DNA of 64,000 bases. Origin: DAOUJH01 sp965248955. GTDB lineage: Bacteria > Chloroflexota > Dehalococcoidia > Lucifugimonadales > QGNO01. The translations under genes and the position numbers were made by a program. The DNA lies in assembly GCA_965248955.1 (NCBI GenBank), contig OZ252212.1:1054001-1118000 (forward strand), in the 5' to 3' direction. The notes below the pieces were generated by a model that searched no databases, was not told the origin of the DNA, and saw only the letters and a program-made list of their open reading frames with translations. Every line of letters begins with the position of its first letter. The first letter of the stretch is position 1. This document shows positions 35,358-45,032 of the stretch, piece after piece.

Positions 35358-35386
35358 AATTTAGCATTGCCGGACTGGAGTGTCAA
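35358..35386 (-). promoter_or_regulatory. Promoter of the fmdB-dtd operon
   Basis: On the minus strand TTGACA (35386-35381), a 17-base spacer and TAAATT (35363-35358). Transcription would begin at about 35351, at the outer edge of the CIRCE-like hairpin. Confidence 0.6.
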
Positions 35387-35882
35387 TCTGAGTGCGGACT
35401 TGGAGCGAAGTGCAAAACTCAACTGATCTCTAGGCCATGCCGACAGCACTGCAATGATTAGCAGAGCTGCTAGGCCATCCCAAGCAATCCGTCGAATGGG
35501 TGCTGGCACTACGTCCGGCCCTCAACGGCGGCCAAGGCTGCAGAAACATCCGCATGGACCTCGAACACGTCTGTGTCGAGAAAGTCAAGGCGCCGAGGCA
35601 GCCCGTTTCTGCCGGACTCCTAATTTCTCGAGCATTGTCCAAGTCATGACGTTCTAGCTTTACCAAGGACGGCACACGTTCCCCGCCAACTGGGCGACTC
35701 GCTCTCCTAAAGCCTCCATTTGTGGGATCGTCACCCTACGCCGAGAGAGCAGCGCCCCCACTCTGTCATCGTTGAGAAGCCCAGCGACAAAGAATCTCAC
35801 GCCCTCGCAAGCCAGCGGCTGCCTCTCTCGCTGTCCGTATGCCCGTCCTTCTCCTAGCTTTGCGGCGCCTTTCATGATAGAC
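35387..35882. other. Region with degenerate reading frames between fmdB and sucA
   Basis: About 500 bases with no supported gene. A minus-strand frame (35660-35875) and short frames at 35430-35675 have no recognisable domain. A plus frame around 35460-35645 reads plausibly as protein but is broken by a stop, so a decayed gene is possible. The 11-base sequence TTAGCATTGCC occurs at both borders (35361-35371 and 35883-35893). Confidence 0.35.
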
Positions 35883-36002
35883 TTAGCATTGCCTTCATCA
35901 ATATGATATAAAGGTTTCAGCTGTCCATTTTCACGGTGGAACTAATGAAGACTGTTTCTTTGCCCAAGACATTGCGAGGGGGGTGAAGGAAGAGGATTGA
36001 GC

Positions 36003-38798
36003 ATGACCAGCATGGAACCCTTCACAGGGCCGAATTCTGCTTATCTAATAGAGCTCTACGAAGCCTACCTCAAGGACAGCGGATCAGTTGACCCGCAGGC
36101 CCGCAGTTTTTTTGATAGCTGGGCGCCCTACCTAACCGGCGGCTCTCCCACACAGGCCCCGGCAGTGGACCCTCCATCTGTTGACTATCAACAACTCCTA
36201 AGATTCGTCAATCTCGTGGAGCGTATCCGGGATAAAGGCCATCTTGTGGCAAACCTGGACCCCCTCGGGCTCCGTCCGCATCGCAAGCTTTCCTCCGAGG
36301 CCACGCTCCAGGATATATCTGAACAAGAGCTCAGCGGCCTTCCGCCCCAGCTAGTCCAAAGCCCGCTCGCAAAAGGGGCGTCCACAGCACAAGAGGTGGT
36401 TTCCAAGCTCAGAGAGCTGTATTTTGGCACCATGGGCTATGAATTTGGACACATCCGAAACACTATGGAAAAGGACTGGCTGCAAAATTCCGTGGAATCC
36501 GGCGAGTTCAAACCCCGGCTTGACAGCAACCGAAGGCTTTCCCTACTCAAACGCCTCAGTCAAGCCGAAGCCTTCGAGCATTTTCTCCATCGCAGCTTCC
36601 CAGGACAGAAGTGGTTCTCGGTGGAAGGGAACGACACTCTGGTGCCGGTACTAGACGAAATAGTCCAGCAAGCCTCCCGGTCGGATCTAGAGTCCATTAT
36701 GATCGCCATGGCCCATAGGGGCAGACTCAACGTCCTTACCCACATCTTCGAGAAGCCGTACGACTCTCTGCTGGCTGAGTTCATGTACGGCTACAGCCTT
36801 GACGACGAAGAAACCGACCACGGTTCCTCCGGAGACGTCAAATACCATCAAGGCGCCGAGACCAAGGTTGCCACGGGATTCAAAGAGATCAACATCTCCA
36901 TGTTTCCCAATCCCAGTCATCTGGAGCTTGTCAATCCTGCGGTCGTAGGAGCTGTGCGCGCAATTCAAGACTCAGACGGCCGCGATGGCAAGACCCCCGA
37001 GCCAAACACATACAAAGCCCTTGGCATCTTGATCCACGGTGATGCCGCCTTTGCCGGCGAGGGTATAGTGCCTGAGACCCTCAACATGGGGCAGCTTGAA
37101 GGGTACACCACGGGAGGGGTTATCCACATCATAGTCAACAACCAGATCGGTTTCACTACTGAGGCCCACGAATCCTACTCCACCCCCTACTCCACAGATG
37201 TAGCCCGGGGGTTTGATATTCCTATTATCCACGTTAACGCCGACGACGTGGAAGGCTGCATCAACGCTACGGGCCTTGCGTTTGCCTACAGAGAGCGCTT
37301 TCACAAAGATTTCCTCATTGACCTCATTGGATATCGCCGTTACGGGCACAATGAAGGAGATGAGCCCTCCTTCACACAGCCCATTATGTACAATGCCATC
37401 CATGACCACCCTACGGTGCGTGCCCTTTGGGCAGAACAACTGATCAAAGAAGGCATAATATCCGCCGAAGAAGCCACAGAGATGGTGCAAGATGTACGGA
37501 ACCAGCTTCAGGAGGCTCTGACCACTGTCCAGGAGATGGCGAAGGACGAGTCCAAAGTGCTGCCTGAGCCTGCTCCCGACGGCGACCCCCCGCAAATAGC
37601 TACGTCCGTACCGGCAGAAACGCTCGTACGCCTCAACGAGGAACTTCACGCGGTGCCAGATGGGTTTTCGCTGAACTCCAAGCTGGAGCGTCCATTACTG
37701 CGACGGCGGGAAGCCTTCAACGAAGGGGGTCGCATCGACTGGGCACACGCTGAAGCTCTATCCTTCGCCTCCATAATCGCAGAGGGCACTCCCATCCGCA
37801 TCAGCGGACAGGACACGGAGCGTGGCACGTTTACCCAGCGACACGCGGTGTTTCATGACGTTAAAAGCGGCGACCGGTTTACGCCCCTCGCCTCTTTGCC
37901 CAGCGCCCGAGCACCGTTTGCCATATACAACAGCCCTCTCTCTGAAGTAGGAGTGCTTGGCTTCGAATACGGTTACAGCGTGCAATCCACCGATACCCTG
38001 GTTCTGTGGGAAGCCCAGTTTGGCGATTTTCTCAATAACGCCCAGTCCATAGTGGACGAAATCATAGTTAGCGCCAAAGCCAAATGGGGCCAGCGTTCCG
38101 GCCTTGTTCTGCTTCTTCCTCACGGGTACGAGGGTCAGGGTCCAAACCACTCCAGCGGCTTCCTAGAGAGGTTTCTCCAGCTAGCCAATGAAGGCTCTTT
38201 CCGCGTCGCCTACTGCTCTACGGCAGCTCAATACTTTCACCTGCTCAGGGAACAGGCGGCTCTCATACGTACAGACCCCAAGCCGCTGGTCCTCATGACG
38301 GCCAAAAGCCTGCTGCGCCATCCCGATGCCGCCTCATCCTTGGAAGACCTCTCTCAGGGTTCGTTCCAACCGGTTATCGACGATGCACGGGCGCAAGGGA
38401 CCCCGGACAGTATCAAGCGTGTCATCCTGTGCACGGGCAAGGTCTACGTAGACCTCATCGGCAGCAATGAATATAGTGACGCTGAGCCCGTGGCCGTCGT
38501 TCGCGTGGAGGAGCTTTATCCCTTCCCCGGCAAGATACTAGCCCAGCTTCTGAGCTCATACAGCAACGTGGAAGAGGTGGTCTGGCTGCAGGAGGAACCC
38601 CAAAACAGAGGGGCGTGGACCTTTGCAGCTCCCAGGTTGCGCGACATTCTCAAGCCAGGCCTACCCCTGGTTTACGTCGGCCGCCCGGCGCGTTCCAGCC
38701 CCGCCGAAGGCTCGGCCACTCTCCACAAAGTTGAACAGCAACGGCTCATCCGTGAAGGGTTCGCTCCCATCAAGTGGATGACCGCAGCTCCTTTTTGA
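36003..38798 (+). CDS. sucA: 2-oxoglutarate dehydrogenase E1 component
   Basis: A 931-residue thiamine-diphosphate enzyme, the decarboxylating E1 subunit of the 2-oxoglutarate dehydrogenase complex. It has the short N-terminal OGDH segment (YLIELYEAYLKD), the AHRGRLNVL region, GDAAFAGEGIVPETLNM, the thiamine-fold IVNNQIGFTT, and a C-terminal transketolase-like part. The ATG at 36003 has AGAGGA upstream; an in-frame TTG six bases earlier is less likely. Followed after 8 bases by sucB; an E3 gene is not in the window. Confidence 0.94.
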   Translation: MTSMEPFTGPNSAYLIELYEAYLKDSGSVDPQARSFFDSWAPYLTGGSPTQAPAVDPPSVDYQQLLRFVNLVERIRDKGHLVANLDPLGLRPHRKLSSEATLQDISEQELSGLPPQLVQSPLAKGASTAQEVVSKLRELYFGTMGYEFGHIRNTMEKDWLQNSVESGEFKPRLDSNRRLSLLKRLSQAEAFEHFLHRSFPGQKWFSVEGNDTLVPVLDEIVQQASRSDLESIMIAMAHRGRLNVLTHIFEKPYDSLLAEFMYGYSLDDEETDHGSSGDVKYHQGAETKVATGFKEINISMFPNPSHLELVNPAVVGAVRAIQDSDGRDGKTPEPNTYKALGILIHGDAAFAGEGIVPETLNMGQLEGYTTGGVIHIIVNNQIGFTTEAHESYSTPYSTDVARGFDIPIIHVNADDVEGCINATGLAFAYRERFHKDFLIDLIGYRRYGHNEGDEPSFTQPIMYNAIHDHPTVRALWAEQLIKEGIISAEEATEMVQDVRNQLQEALTTVQEMAKDESKVLPEPAPDGDPPQIATSVPAETLVRLNEELHAVPDGFSLNSKLERPLLRRREAFNEGGRIDWAHAEALSFASIIAEGTPIRISGQDTERGTFTQRHAVFHDVKSGDRFTPLASLPSARAPFAIYNSPLSEVGVLGFEYGYSVQSTDTLVLWEAQFGDFLNNAQSIVDEIIVSAKAKWGQRSGLVLLLPHGYEGQGPNHSSGFLERFLQLANEGSFRVAYCSTAAQYFHLLREQAALIRTDPKPLVLMTAKSLLRHPDAASSLEDLSQGSFQPVIDDARAQGTPDSIKRVILCTGKVYVDLIGSNEYSDAEPVAVVRVEELYPFPGKILAQLLSSYSNVEEVVWLQEEPQNRGAWTFAAPRLRDILKPGLPLVYVGRPARSSPAEGSATLHKVEQQRLIREGFAPIKWMTAAPF

Positions 38799-38806
38799 GG
38801 TGATCA

Positions 38807-40051
38807 ATGTCTCTTGAAGTTAAAGTTCCAGAAATGGGCGAATCAATAATCGAAGCCACTGTGGGTAAGTGGCTCAAACAGGTTGGAGAGCCTGTCTCCG
38901 CCGATGAACCCCTGGTTGAGCTCGAGACCGACAAAGTGAACGTTGAAGTGGTCTCATCCCAAGCCGGTGTTCTGGAAAAGATAATCAAGCAGGAGGGCTC
39001 CACTGTAACCGTCAGCGATGTTCTGGCAACGGTGGTTGAGGGGACGGCCCCCGGGGCGGCACAGGCCGCGACTCCCCCCGCGGAGGCCATAGTAGGCAAT
39101 GGAGCGGCCATACAGGAAGCAGGCCCCGCCGCCGCCTCAACCTCAACTCCAGCGGAGGCTGAGCGCGTAACGCCCGTGGCGCGGCGTATTGCCGCTGAAC
39201 ACGGCATTGACCTCTCACAAGTGGCTGCCAGCGGCGCCGGCGGCAGAGTAACCAAAGAAGACGTGATGAGCTACCTGGAAAGACGGCAACCCCGGGCGGT
39301 TGCGCCGGCGGAGGCCCCCGTGCCGGCCCCTGCTCCTGCTGTCGCAACAGGCCAGCGCGAAGACCGTATACCTCTGAGTCGTCGCCAGCAGACCATGGCC
39401 ATCCGCATGGCCCAAGCCGTGCAGACCACAGCCATGACCACCACCTTCAACGAAGCCGATATGAGCGGCATAATGCAGATACGCCAGCGCAGGCGCGACT
39501 CCTTCAAAGAGCGTCACGGTGTGTCTTTGGGGTTCATGTCCTTCTTCACCAAAGCCGTTGTGGAAGCGTTGAAGGAGTTCCCCATAGTCAATTCTGAGTT
39601 GCAAGGCAACGAGTTAGTACGCAAGCATTACTACGACATCGGCATAGCTATCAGCACGGAAGACAGCCTAGTTGTGCCTGTGGTTAGAGACGCCGACAAG
39701 AAGAGTTTTGCCGAAGTTGAATCGGCCATTCTGGACCTCTCGACGCGCGCCAGAGAGCGCAAGCTGACCATAGAAGAGCTGCAAGGCGGCACGTTCACCA
39801 TAACCAACGGGGGCGTTTTCGGCTCACTTATGTCCACGCCGCTGCTGAACCCACCGCAGGTGGGCATCCTTGGCATGCATGGCATCAAAGAGCGCCCCGT
39901 GGTGGTCGACGGACAGATAGCAGTGAGGCCCATGATGTACATAGCCCTCACCTACGACCATCGCGTAGTCGACGGTAAGTCGGCGGTATCCTGCCTGGTT
40001 AGGATCAAAGAGGTAGTGGAAGACCCGGCGCGGCTACTGGTGGGGGACTAG
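38807..40051 (+). CDS. sucB: Dihydrolipoyllysine succinyltransferase (E2 of 2-oxoglutarate dehydrogenase)
   Basis: A 414-residue E2 subunit. One lipoyl domain (residues 1-75, ELETDKVNVEV with lipoyl Lys43), an Ala/Pro linker, a peripheral-subunit-binding domain (about 125-160, VTPVARRIAAEHGIDL), a second linker, and the acyltransferase core ending in YDHRVVDGKSA (catalytic His and Asp). GAGGTGATC before the ATG and 8-base spacing after sucA show one operon. Its stop overlaps that of the convergent lipoprotein gene by four bases. Confidence 0.93.
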   Translation: MSLEVKVPEMGESIIEATVGKWLKQVGEPVSADEPLVELETDKVNVEVVSSQAGVLEKIIKQEGSTVTVSDVLATVVEGTAPGAAQAATPPAEAIVGNGAAIQEAGPAAASTSTPAEAERVTPVARRIAAEHGIDLSQVAASGAGGRVTKEDVMSYLERRQPRAVAPAEAPVPAPAPAVATGQREDRIPLSRRQQTMAIRMAQAVQTTAMTTTFNEADMSGIMQIRQRRRDSFKERHGVSLGFMSFFTKAVVEALKEFPIVNSELQGNELVRKHYYDIGIAISTEDSLVVPVVRDADKKSFAEVESAILDLSTRARERKLTIEELQGGTFTITNGGVFGSLMSTPLLNPPQVGILGMHGIKERPVVVDGQIAVRPMMYIALTYDHRVVDGKSAVSCLVRIKEVVEDPARLLVGD

Positions 40052-41013
40052 CCCTCCAAGTGCTTCTGAAGAACGCTCTCCATCAACTTCTTAGAGATAT
40101 CTTCTTCAGAAGCAACGACAATGAAGATGTTACTGCCCACCGGCTTGACCAGCAAGTGAACGCCTTCCAAGTCCCGGGATAGGACGTCTTCCCCGGCAAT
40201 CCGGGTATCACTCTGCAAATCCACCCTATCGGCGAATGTGTTGAGGAAGAAGCCCAGTATGAAGCCGGGATAGGTGGACCGGGCCACGAATACGGCCGCT
40301 ATCCCGGAATCCTTCACGAACTCTCTATCCACCTCCTCAGGCAACCGCAGCTCATCCTCCGCGTAGGCAACGTAGGCTATGTCCTTGACATTTATCGTGC
40401 CCAGGGCCTGGCCCAATCCCCCCAAATCAAGACCGGCTTTGGAGGTCAACGAGTCCAGCAAATCACCGTCGGCGCGGATGAAGCCCGCAGCTGCCGGTTC
40501 AAGGGGAGGCTCTTCAGGTAGGAGACGCAACAGCTCCCAAATATCTTCGTACTTGTGCTTAAAAGTCACGCCGTCACCTGCTCGCATTGCAGTCTCTATA
40601 CCGTCCGCCCAGGCGCCTTCACCACGCACCAGCCACAATACGCCTCCCTCCCGCCATTTCTCCACGTCGTCAGCCAGCACCATTTCAGCGGCCTGGGTCT
40701 GTATTTGTTGTTTGAACTCCACCCTGGCCCCAAAGCTATCCAGATTGGGGCCTACCCATGCTCCCAGCGATGAAAGCTCTAGGTCAGGTTGTTCCGAAGC
40801 GCTGGCGGACTCGCCGAAGGCCTCCAGCGGCATGGCGATAGGCGCGCTATGGCTAACGTACAGATATGCATTGAAGTCGCCGTCCGGCAGGTGCGCCTCT
40901 TCAAAACCGGGCGGGAGCATTGGATCGGTCTCCAGCAGGGTGGGTGAGCAGGCCGCCAGGAACAGCGCGATAAGCAAGCCCAGGATGAGAAGTCTCTTTG
41001 GCAAACGATTCAT
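40048..41013 (-). CDS. Hypothetical lipoprotein
   Basis: A 321-residue exported protein with a signal peptide ending in FLAAC (lipobox, Cys about residue 22). The mature part is acidic with alternating beta and helix and no domain I recognise; DVEKWREGGVLWLVRGEG and VLSRDLEGVHLLVKPV are typical segments. It starts 1 base after the uvrB stop codon region, codirectional with uvrB, so it may be cotranscribed from that promoter. Confidence 0.7.
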   Translation of the reverse strand: MNRLPKRLLILGLLIALFLAACSPTLLETDPMLPPGFEEAHLPDGDFNAYLYVSHSAPIAMPLEAFGESASASEQPDLELSSLGAWVGPNLDSFGARVEFKQQIQTQAAEMVLADDVEKWREGGVLWLVRGEGAWADGIETAMRAGDGVTFKHKYEDIWELLRLLPEEPPLEPAAAGFIRADGDLLDSLTSKAGLDLGGLGQALGTINVKDIAYVAYAEDELRLPEEVDREFVKDSGIAAVFVARSTYPGFILGFFLNTFADRVDLQSDTRIAGEDVLSRDLEGVHLLVKPVGSNIFIVVASEEDISKKLMESVLQKHLEG

Positions 41014-41014
41014 T

Positions 41015-43039
41015 CTAGCTGCTAATGGCTTCTGTTATCCGCGCATCCTGTTCACCAGCGAGCACTTTTCTAAGCTCTACTATCTCATCCCTGAGAAGGG
41101 CCGCCTTCTCAAACTCCAGGTTCTTTGCCGCCTGCTTCATCTGCGACTCCAGATCCTTGACGGCTCGCAAGAGGTCGTCCTTGGGCATGTCCCGATAGGT
41201 TGTATAGGTAGCCTTGGTTTCCGCGATAGCCTTAACACGGTCGGTTATGTCCCTGATAGCCTTTCGGATACCTTCCGGAGTGATGTTATGCTCTATATTG
41301 TGGGCTTCCTGTATCTCGCGGCGGCGCTCCGTCTCCTCTATGGACGCTTTCATGGAAGCCGTCATCACATCGGCATACATGATGACGTGGCCATCCACGT
41401 GCCTGGCGGTGCGGCCCATAGTCTGAATCAGCGCCGACTGCGACCGCAGATAGCCCTCTTTATCGGCGTCAAGAATCGCCACCAAGCTCACCTCTGGAAG
41501 GTCCAGCCCTTCCCTCAACAGGTTGATTCCTACAACCACGTCATAGACCCCCAAGCGCAGGTCGCGGAGCCGCTCGCTGCGGTCCAGCGTGTCTATCTCC
41601 GAGTGGAGGTACTGGGTCTTCACATTCATCTCTCTTAGGTAATCGGTCAGCTCCTCTGCCATGCGCTTGGTCAGCGTAGTAACCAGACAGCGTTCCCCTT
41701 TTTTTACTCTTTCGTTTATCTGGAGCAGCAGGTCGTCTATTTGGCCGGACGTGGGTTTGACTTCTATGGTGGGATCAAGAAGCCCGGTGGGCCGTATCAC
41801 CTGCTCTACCACCCGCTCAGCCTTTCGCATCTCATACGGGCCCGGCGTAGCCGATACGTAGATTGCCTGGTTGACGTGAGCCTCGAATTCTTCAAAATTG
41901 AGTGGGCGGTTGTCCAACGCCGAAGGCAGGCGGAATCCGTAATCTACCAGGGTGTTCTTGCGTGAGATGTCTCCGTGATACATGCCGTGCAACTGGGGAA
42001 CGGTCATGTGTGACTCGTCGATGAACAACAGGAAGTCATCAGGGAAGTAGTCCATCAACGTCCAGGGGGTGCTCCCCGCAGCCCTCTGCGCCAGGGGCCG
42101 CGAGTAGTTTTCTACTCCGGAACAGTACCCCGTTTCTCGCAGCATCTCTATATCGTAGTTGGTTCGCGATTCGAGGCGCTGGGCCTCCAGCAGCTTGCCC
42201 TGCGATTTCAGCCATTCGACGCGCTCCACCATCTCGTCCCGTATGTCGCCGATGGCCATTTCCAGCTTTTCGGCGGAAGTCACAAAGTGCTTAGCCGGAT
42301 ATATCTCGATAGCGTCACGCTCCGCCATAACCTCTCCGGTAAGGGGATCAAGCTCTATGATGCGCTCCACCTGGTCGCCAAAGAATTCGACCCGTACAGC
42401 CAGCTCTTCATAGGCGGGGAGTATCTCCAAGGTGTCTCCGCGTATGCGGAACTTCCCCCTCGACAGGTCCATGTCGTTCCTTTCATACTGCATGTCCACC
42501 AGGTGGCGCAGAAGCCGCTGCCGGTTTCTCTGCTCGCCTTTCTGTATGTAGGCGACAAAGCTCTGGTACTCCTCCGGCGACCCCAGACCGTATATGCATG
42601 AAACAGAGGCCACAATCAGCGTATCACGCCTAGTGAGCAACGCCCTGGTGGCGGCGTGCCTCAGCTTGTCTATCTCATCATTGACGTCAGCGTCCTTCTC
42701 AATGTACGTATCCGTGCGTGGGACGTACGCCTCAGGTTGATAGTAGTCGTAGTAGCTGACAAAGTACTCCACGGCACTGGTGGGGAAGAACTCCTTGAAC
42801 TCGGTGGCCAGCTGTGCCGCCAGTGTCTTGTTGTGGGCAATGACCAGCGTGGGACGCTGTACAGCCTCCGCCACCTTGGCCATGGTATAGGTCTTTCCCG
42901 AACCGGTGACGCCCAGAAGCACCTGGTGCTTCCGGCCGGACACAATGCCCTCCACAAGCCTATCTATGGCTCCCGGCTGGTCTCCCGTAGGCTGAAAGTC
43001 GGAGACTACCTCAAATTTTCCTTCTTGCACTGCGCGCAT
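41015..43039 (-). CDS. uvrB: Excinuclease ABC subunit B
   Basis: A 674-residue UvrB, the damage-verification helicase-like subunit of nucleotide excision repair. Walker A is GVTGSGKTYTMA, the beta-hairpin region is YYDYYQPEAYVPRTDTYIEK, the DEAH-type box is IDESHMTVPQLHGMY, and a C-terminal UVR motif (about 635-670) is present for UvrC/UvrA contact. uvrA and uvrC are not in the window. Full length for the family. Confidence 0.95.
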   Translation of the reverse strand: MRAVQEGKFEVVSDFQPTGDQPGAIDRLVEGIVSGRKHQVLLGVTGSGKTYTMAKVAEAVQRPTLVIAHNKTLAAQLATEFKEFFPTSAVEYFVSYYDYYQPEAYVPRTDTYIEKDADVNDEIDKLRHAATRALLTRRDTLIVASVSCIYGLGSPEEYQSFVAYIQKGEQRNRQRLLRHLVDMQYERNDMDLSRGKFRIRGDTLEILPAYEELAVRVEFFGDQVERIIELDPLTGEVMAERDAIEIYPAKHFVTSAEKLEMAIGDIRDEMVERVEWLKSQGKLLEAQRLESRTNYDIEMLRETGYCSGVENYSRPLAQRAAGSTPWTLMDYFPDDFLLFIDESHMTVPQLHGMYHGDISRKNTLVDYGFRLPSALDNRPLNFEEFEAHVNQAIYVSATPGPYEMRKAERVVEQVIRPTGLLDPTIEVKPTSGQIDDLLLQINERVKKGERCLVTTLTKRMAEELTDYLREMNVKTQYLHSEIDTLDRSERLRDLRLGVYDVVVGINLLREGLDLPEVSLVAILDADKEGYLRSQSALIQTMGRTARHVDGHVIMYADVMTASMKASIEETERRREIQEAHNIEHNITPEGIRKAIRDITDRVKAIAETKATYTTYRDMPKDDLLRAVKDLESQMKQAAKNLEFEKAALLRDEIVELRKVLAGEQDARITEAISS

Positions 43040-43152
43040 GGTTCAAGTCCTCTAAACATGCATCCTACTCCGGCACCAGCTTCTGTTCTTAAGGGATAAA
43101 GCACGCACCCATTGAAACCGCGCTCTTCTAGGATAACAGATGCCGGTCCTAT

Positions 43153-43920
43153 CTACACCGGCGCAGCCACCCATATCATCTCGCTGCTGGCCTCGTCGAA
43201 AGGACTTCGATTGAAATCGCCGTATAGCTCCAGCAGGCGGTATCCCGCAGCCTCCAGCAGATGCATAGCTTCAAATCTGTACAAATAACGCAGTTGATAG
43301 GCCACCTCCCACCCATTCGTCCTCCTTCCCTCAGCATCAAACTCTTCCAGAATGGTGCGGGCATTTATTATCTGACCCAGCGGATCGTGCTGGTTCTGCT
43401 CGCTGAGCCTGAGCCGCCGCCCGGTTGCTCCATCCACGATCTCCCGCCTGAACACCGGCGATGACGATTCTCTGATCAACCGCTCCTGGTCCGGCACGAA
43501 GAGGTTGAATATAAGGCGGCCCTCCGGGGTTAGATGCCTCCTGACGTTCTCCAGAGCCTGCCGCTGGTCCGCCACTGACAAAAGCAACTGAAAGGACCTA
43601 AAGGGGACAATGACCAGAGGGAACTTTCGCCCCAGTCTGAAGTCGCGCATGTCACCAAGCTGAAACTTCAGCATTTCCTTAGCCAGTCCCAGCTTACGAG
43701 CTCTCGCCCGTGCCCTGCTGAGCATGGCGGGAGAGTTGTCCAAACCGGTTATCTGAACTCCTGCTTGGGCCACGGGAATGGTCACGCGGCCTGTGCCGCA
43801 TCCCAGTTCTAGAACAGGCCCACCTGACGATTTTGCTTCCCGCACCCAGAAAGGGATGTCTTCCTTCAGCGTGTGCACGCGGTCGTACAGGTCAGCCCAG
43901 ACATCCCCGTAAAAAGACAA
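43153..43920 (-). CDS. Class I SAM-dependent methyltransferase
   Basis: A 255-residue methyltransferase. Motif I is VLELGCGTGRVTIPVA, followed by GLDNSPAML (acidic end of beta-2) and the GDMRDF loop. The C-terminal half has an RFEAMHLLEAAGYR motif seen in ubiquinone/menaquinone-type and small-molecule methyltransferases. The substrate is unknown. It starts 2 bases after the ruvA stop, so it is cotranscribed with yebC-ruvC-ruvA. Confidence 0.88.
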   Translation of the reverse strand: MSFYGDVWADLYDRVHTLKEDIPFWVREAKSSGGPVLELGCGTGRVTIPVAQAGVQITGLDNSPAMLSRARARARKLGLAKEMLKFQLGDMRDFRLGRKFPLVIVPFRSFQLLLSVADQRQALENVRRHLTPEGRLIFNLFVPDQERLIRESSSPVFRREIVDGATGRRLRLSEQNQHDPLGQIINARTILEEFDAEGRRTNGWEVAYQLRYLYRFEAMHLLEAAGYRLLELYGDFNRSPFDEASSEMIWVAAPV

Positions 43921-43922
43921 CT

Positions 43923-44501
43923 TTACTCCCTGGCCAGTCGCTGTAGCGCCTGGCGTACTTGCTCTTCCAGGGGAGCTTCCGTATCACCAAGGTCGGATAC
44001 CGCCTGCTGCACCTCGGCGGGAGAATAGCCCAGCGCCTGCAGCGCGGCCACCACCTCTGCGTTTGGACCCATTGTGCCCACAGCAGCGGCCTCCCACTCC
44101 TTTTGCAGCTTGCTCTGCAAATCGACGACTATGCGGCCGGCCGTACGCTTTCCTATACCCTTAACGCTGGAAAGCAGGTCTGCGTTACCGGACACTATTG
44201 CCACTGCTGCGTCGTCAGGAGTCATGGCGTTAAGGATGTCCAAAGCCAGCCTTGGACCCACGCCGCTCACTTCCAGGAGCAGATCAAACAGCCGCTTCCC
44301 ACCCTGTGCAGGGAAGCCGTAAAGGATGGGAACCTCATTCCTGATGAGAAGCGTAGTATGAAGCACCACGGATTCGCCTTCCGATCCTATGGTTTCAGTA
44401 ACGGAACCCGGTACATAGACCTGGACGCCTATCCCGGCTACCTGAATGACTACGTAATTGTCGCCAATGGACTGGATGACCCCTTTGACTGAACTGATCA
44501 T
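43923..44501 (-). CDS. ruvA: Holliday junction branch migration protein RuvA
   Basis: A 192-residue RuvA. The OB-fold domain I is residues 1-65, helix-hairpin-helix repeats are EVSGVGPRLALDIL and VKGIGKRTAGRI, and domain III (AALQALGYSPAEVQQAV) binds RuvB. It follows ruvC by 6 bases. ruvB is not in the window. Confidence 0.94.
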   Translation of the reverse strand: MISSVKGVIQSIGDNYVVIQVAGIGVQVYVPGSVTETIGSEGESVVLHTTLLIRNEVPILYGFPAQGGKRLFDLLLEVSGVGPRLALDILNAMTPDDAAVAIVSGNADLLSSVKGIGKRTAGRIVVDLQSKLQKEWEAAAVGTMGPNAEVVAALQALGYSPAEVQQAVSDLGDTEAPLEEQVRQALQRLARE

Positions 44502-44507
44502 GGGGAA

Positions 44508-45011
44508 CTACGTGCTCTCCCTGGCCACCAGAGTTGCCTCTCGACGGTTCTGCAGATGACACAACGCCACAGCCAAGGCGTCACTGGCGTCTTCAGGCAT
44601 TGCTGTAACGTCAATGTCAACCTGCAGCCTTATGGCCTGCTGCACCTGTTCCTTGGTGGCGCCGCCGTGCCCGCTGACCGCCAGCTTCACCTGGAGCGGG
44701 GAATACTTGGAAACAGGGACGCTTCTGGCGGCAGCAGCCATCAATGCCAGTCCCTGGGCCTGGCCGACAGCCATGGCAGTCCGCACATTGACCGAGACAA
44801 ACGGAGCTTCCACCGCCACCTCGTCAGGCGGGAAGGTCTCCATAAGTCCCAGCAGTCCGGTGTACAGGTGATGAAGCCGCTCTCCCAGAGACAGGCCACG
44901 CCTGGCAGTCAAGACTCCGTACTTCACGACCCAAGGACTGTCCCCGTCCTCTTTTACAAGGCCGTAGCCCAAATAAAGCGTTCCAGGGTCTATACCAAGG
45001 ACTAGTGAGAT
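44508..45011 (-). CDS. ruvC: Crossover junction endonuclease RuvC, apparently from an ATC start
   Basis: RuvC resolves Holliday junctions. The catalytic acidic residues are visible: Asp8 in LGIDPGT, a glutamate in VAVEAPF and the aspartates of PEDASDALAVA. The Asp8 segment lies upstream of the first ATG, GTG or TTG codon (TTG 44972, which would start at GYGLV). Between the in-frame yebC stop and GIDPG no normal start codon exists. ATC at 45011 aligns with the initiator of other RuvC proteins, and AAGGA lies seven bases before it. With that start the length is 167 residues, normal for RuvC. It follows yebC by 21 bases. Confidence 0.85.
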   Translation of the reverse strand: MSLVLGIDPGTLYLGYGLVKEDGDSPWVVKYGVLTARRGLSLGERLHHLYTGLLGLMETFPPDEVAVEAPFVSVNVRTAMAVGQAQGLALMAAAARSVPVSKYSPLQVKLAVSGHGGATKEQVQQAIRLQVDIDVTAMPEDASDALAVALCHLQNRREATLVAREST

Positions 45012-45032
45012 GGCTTCATCCTTAGCTTCAGT

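Noticed and set aside
40379..41638. Plus-strand frame of 419 codons opposite the lipoprotein and uvrB genes
   Set aside because: It spans two real genes on the other strand and has no motif.
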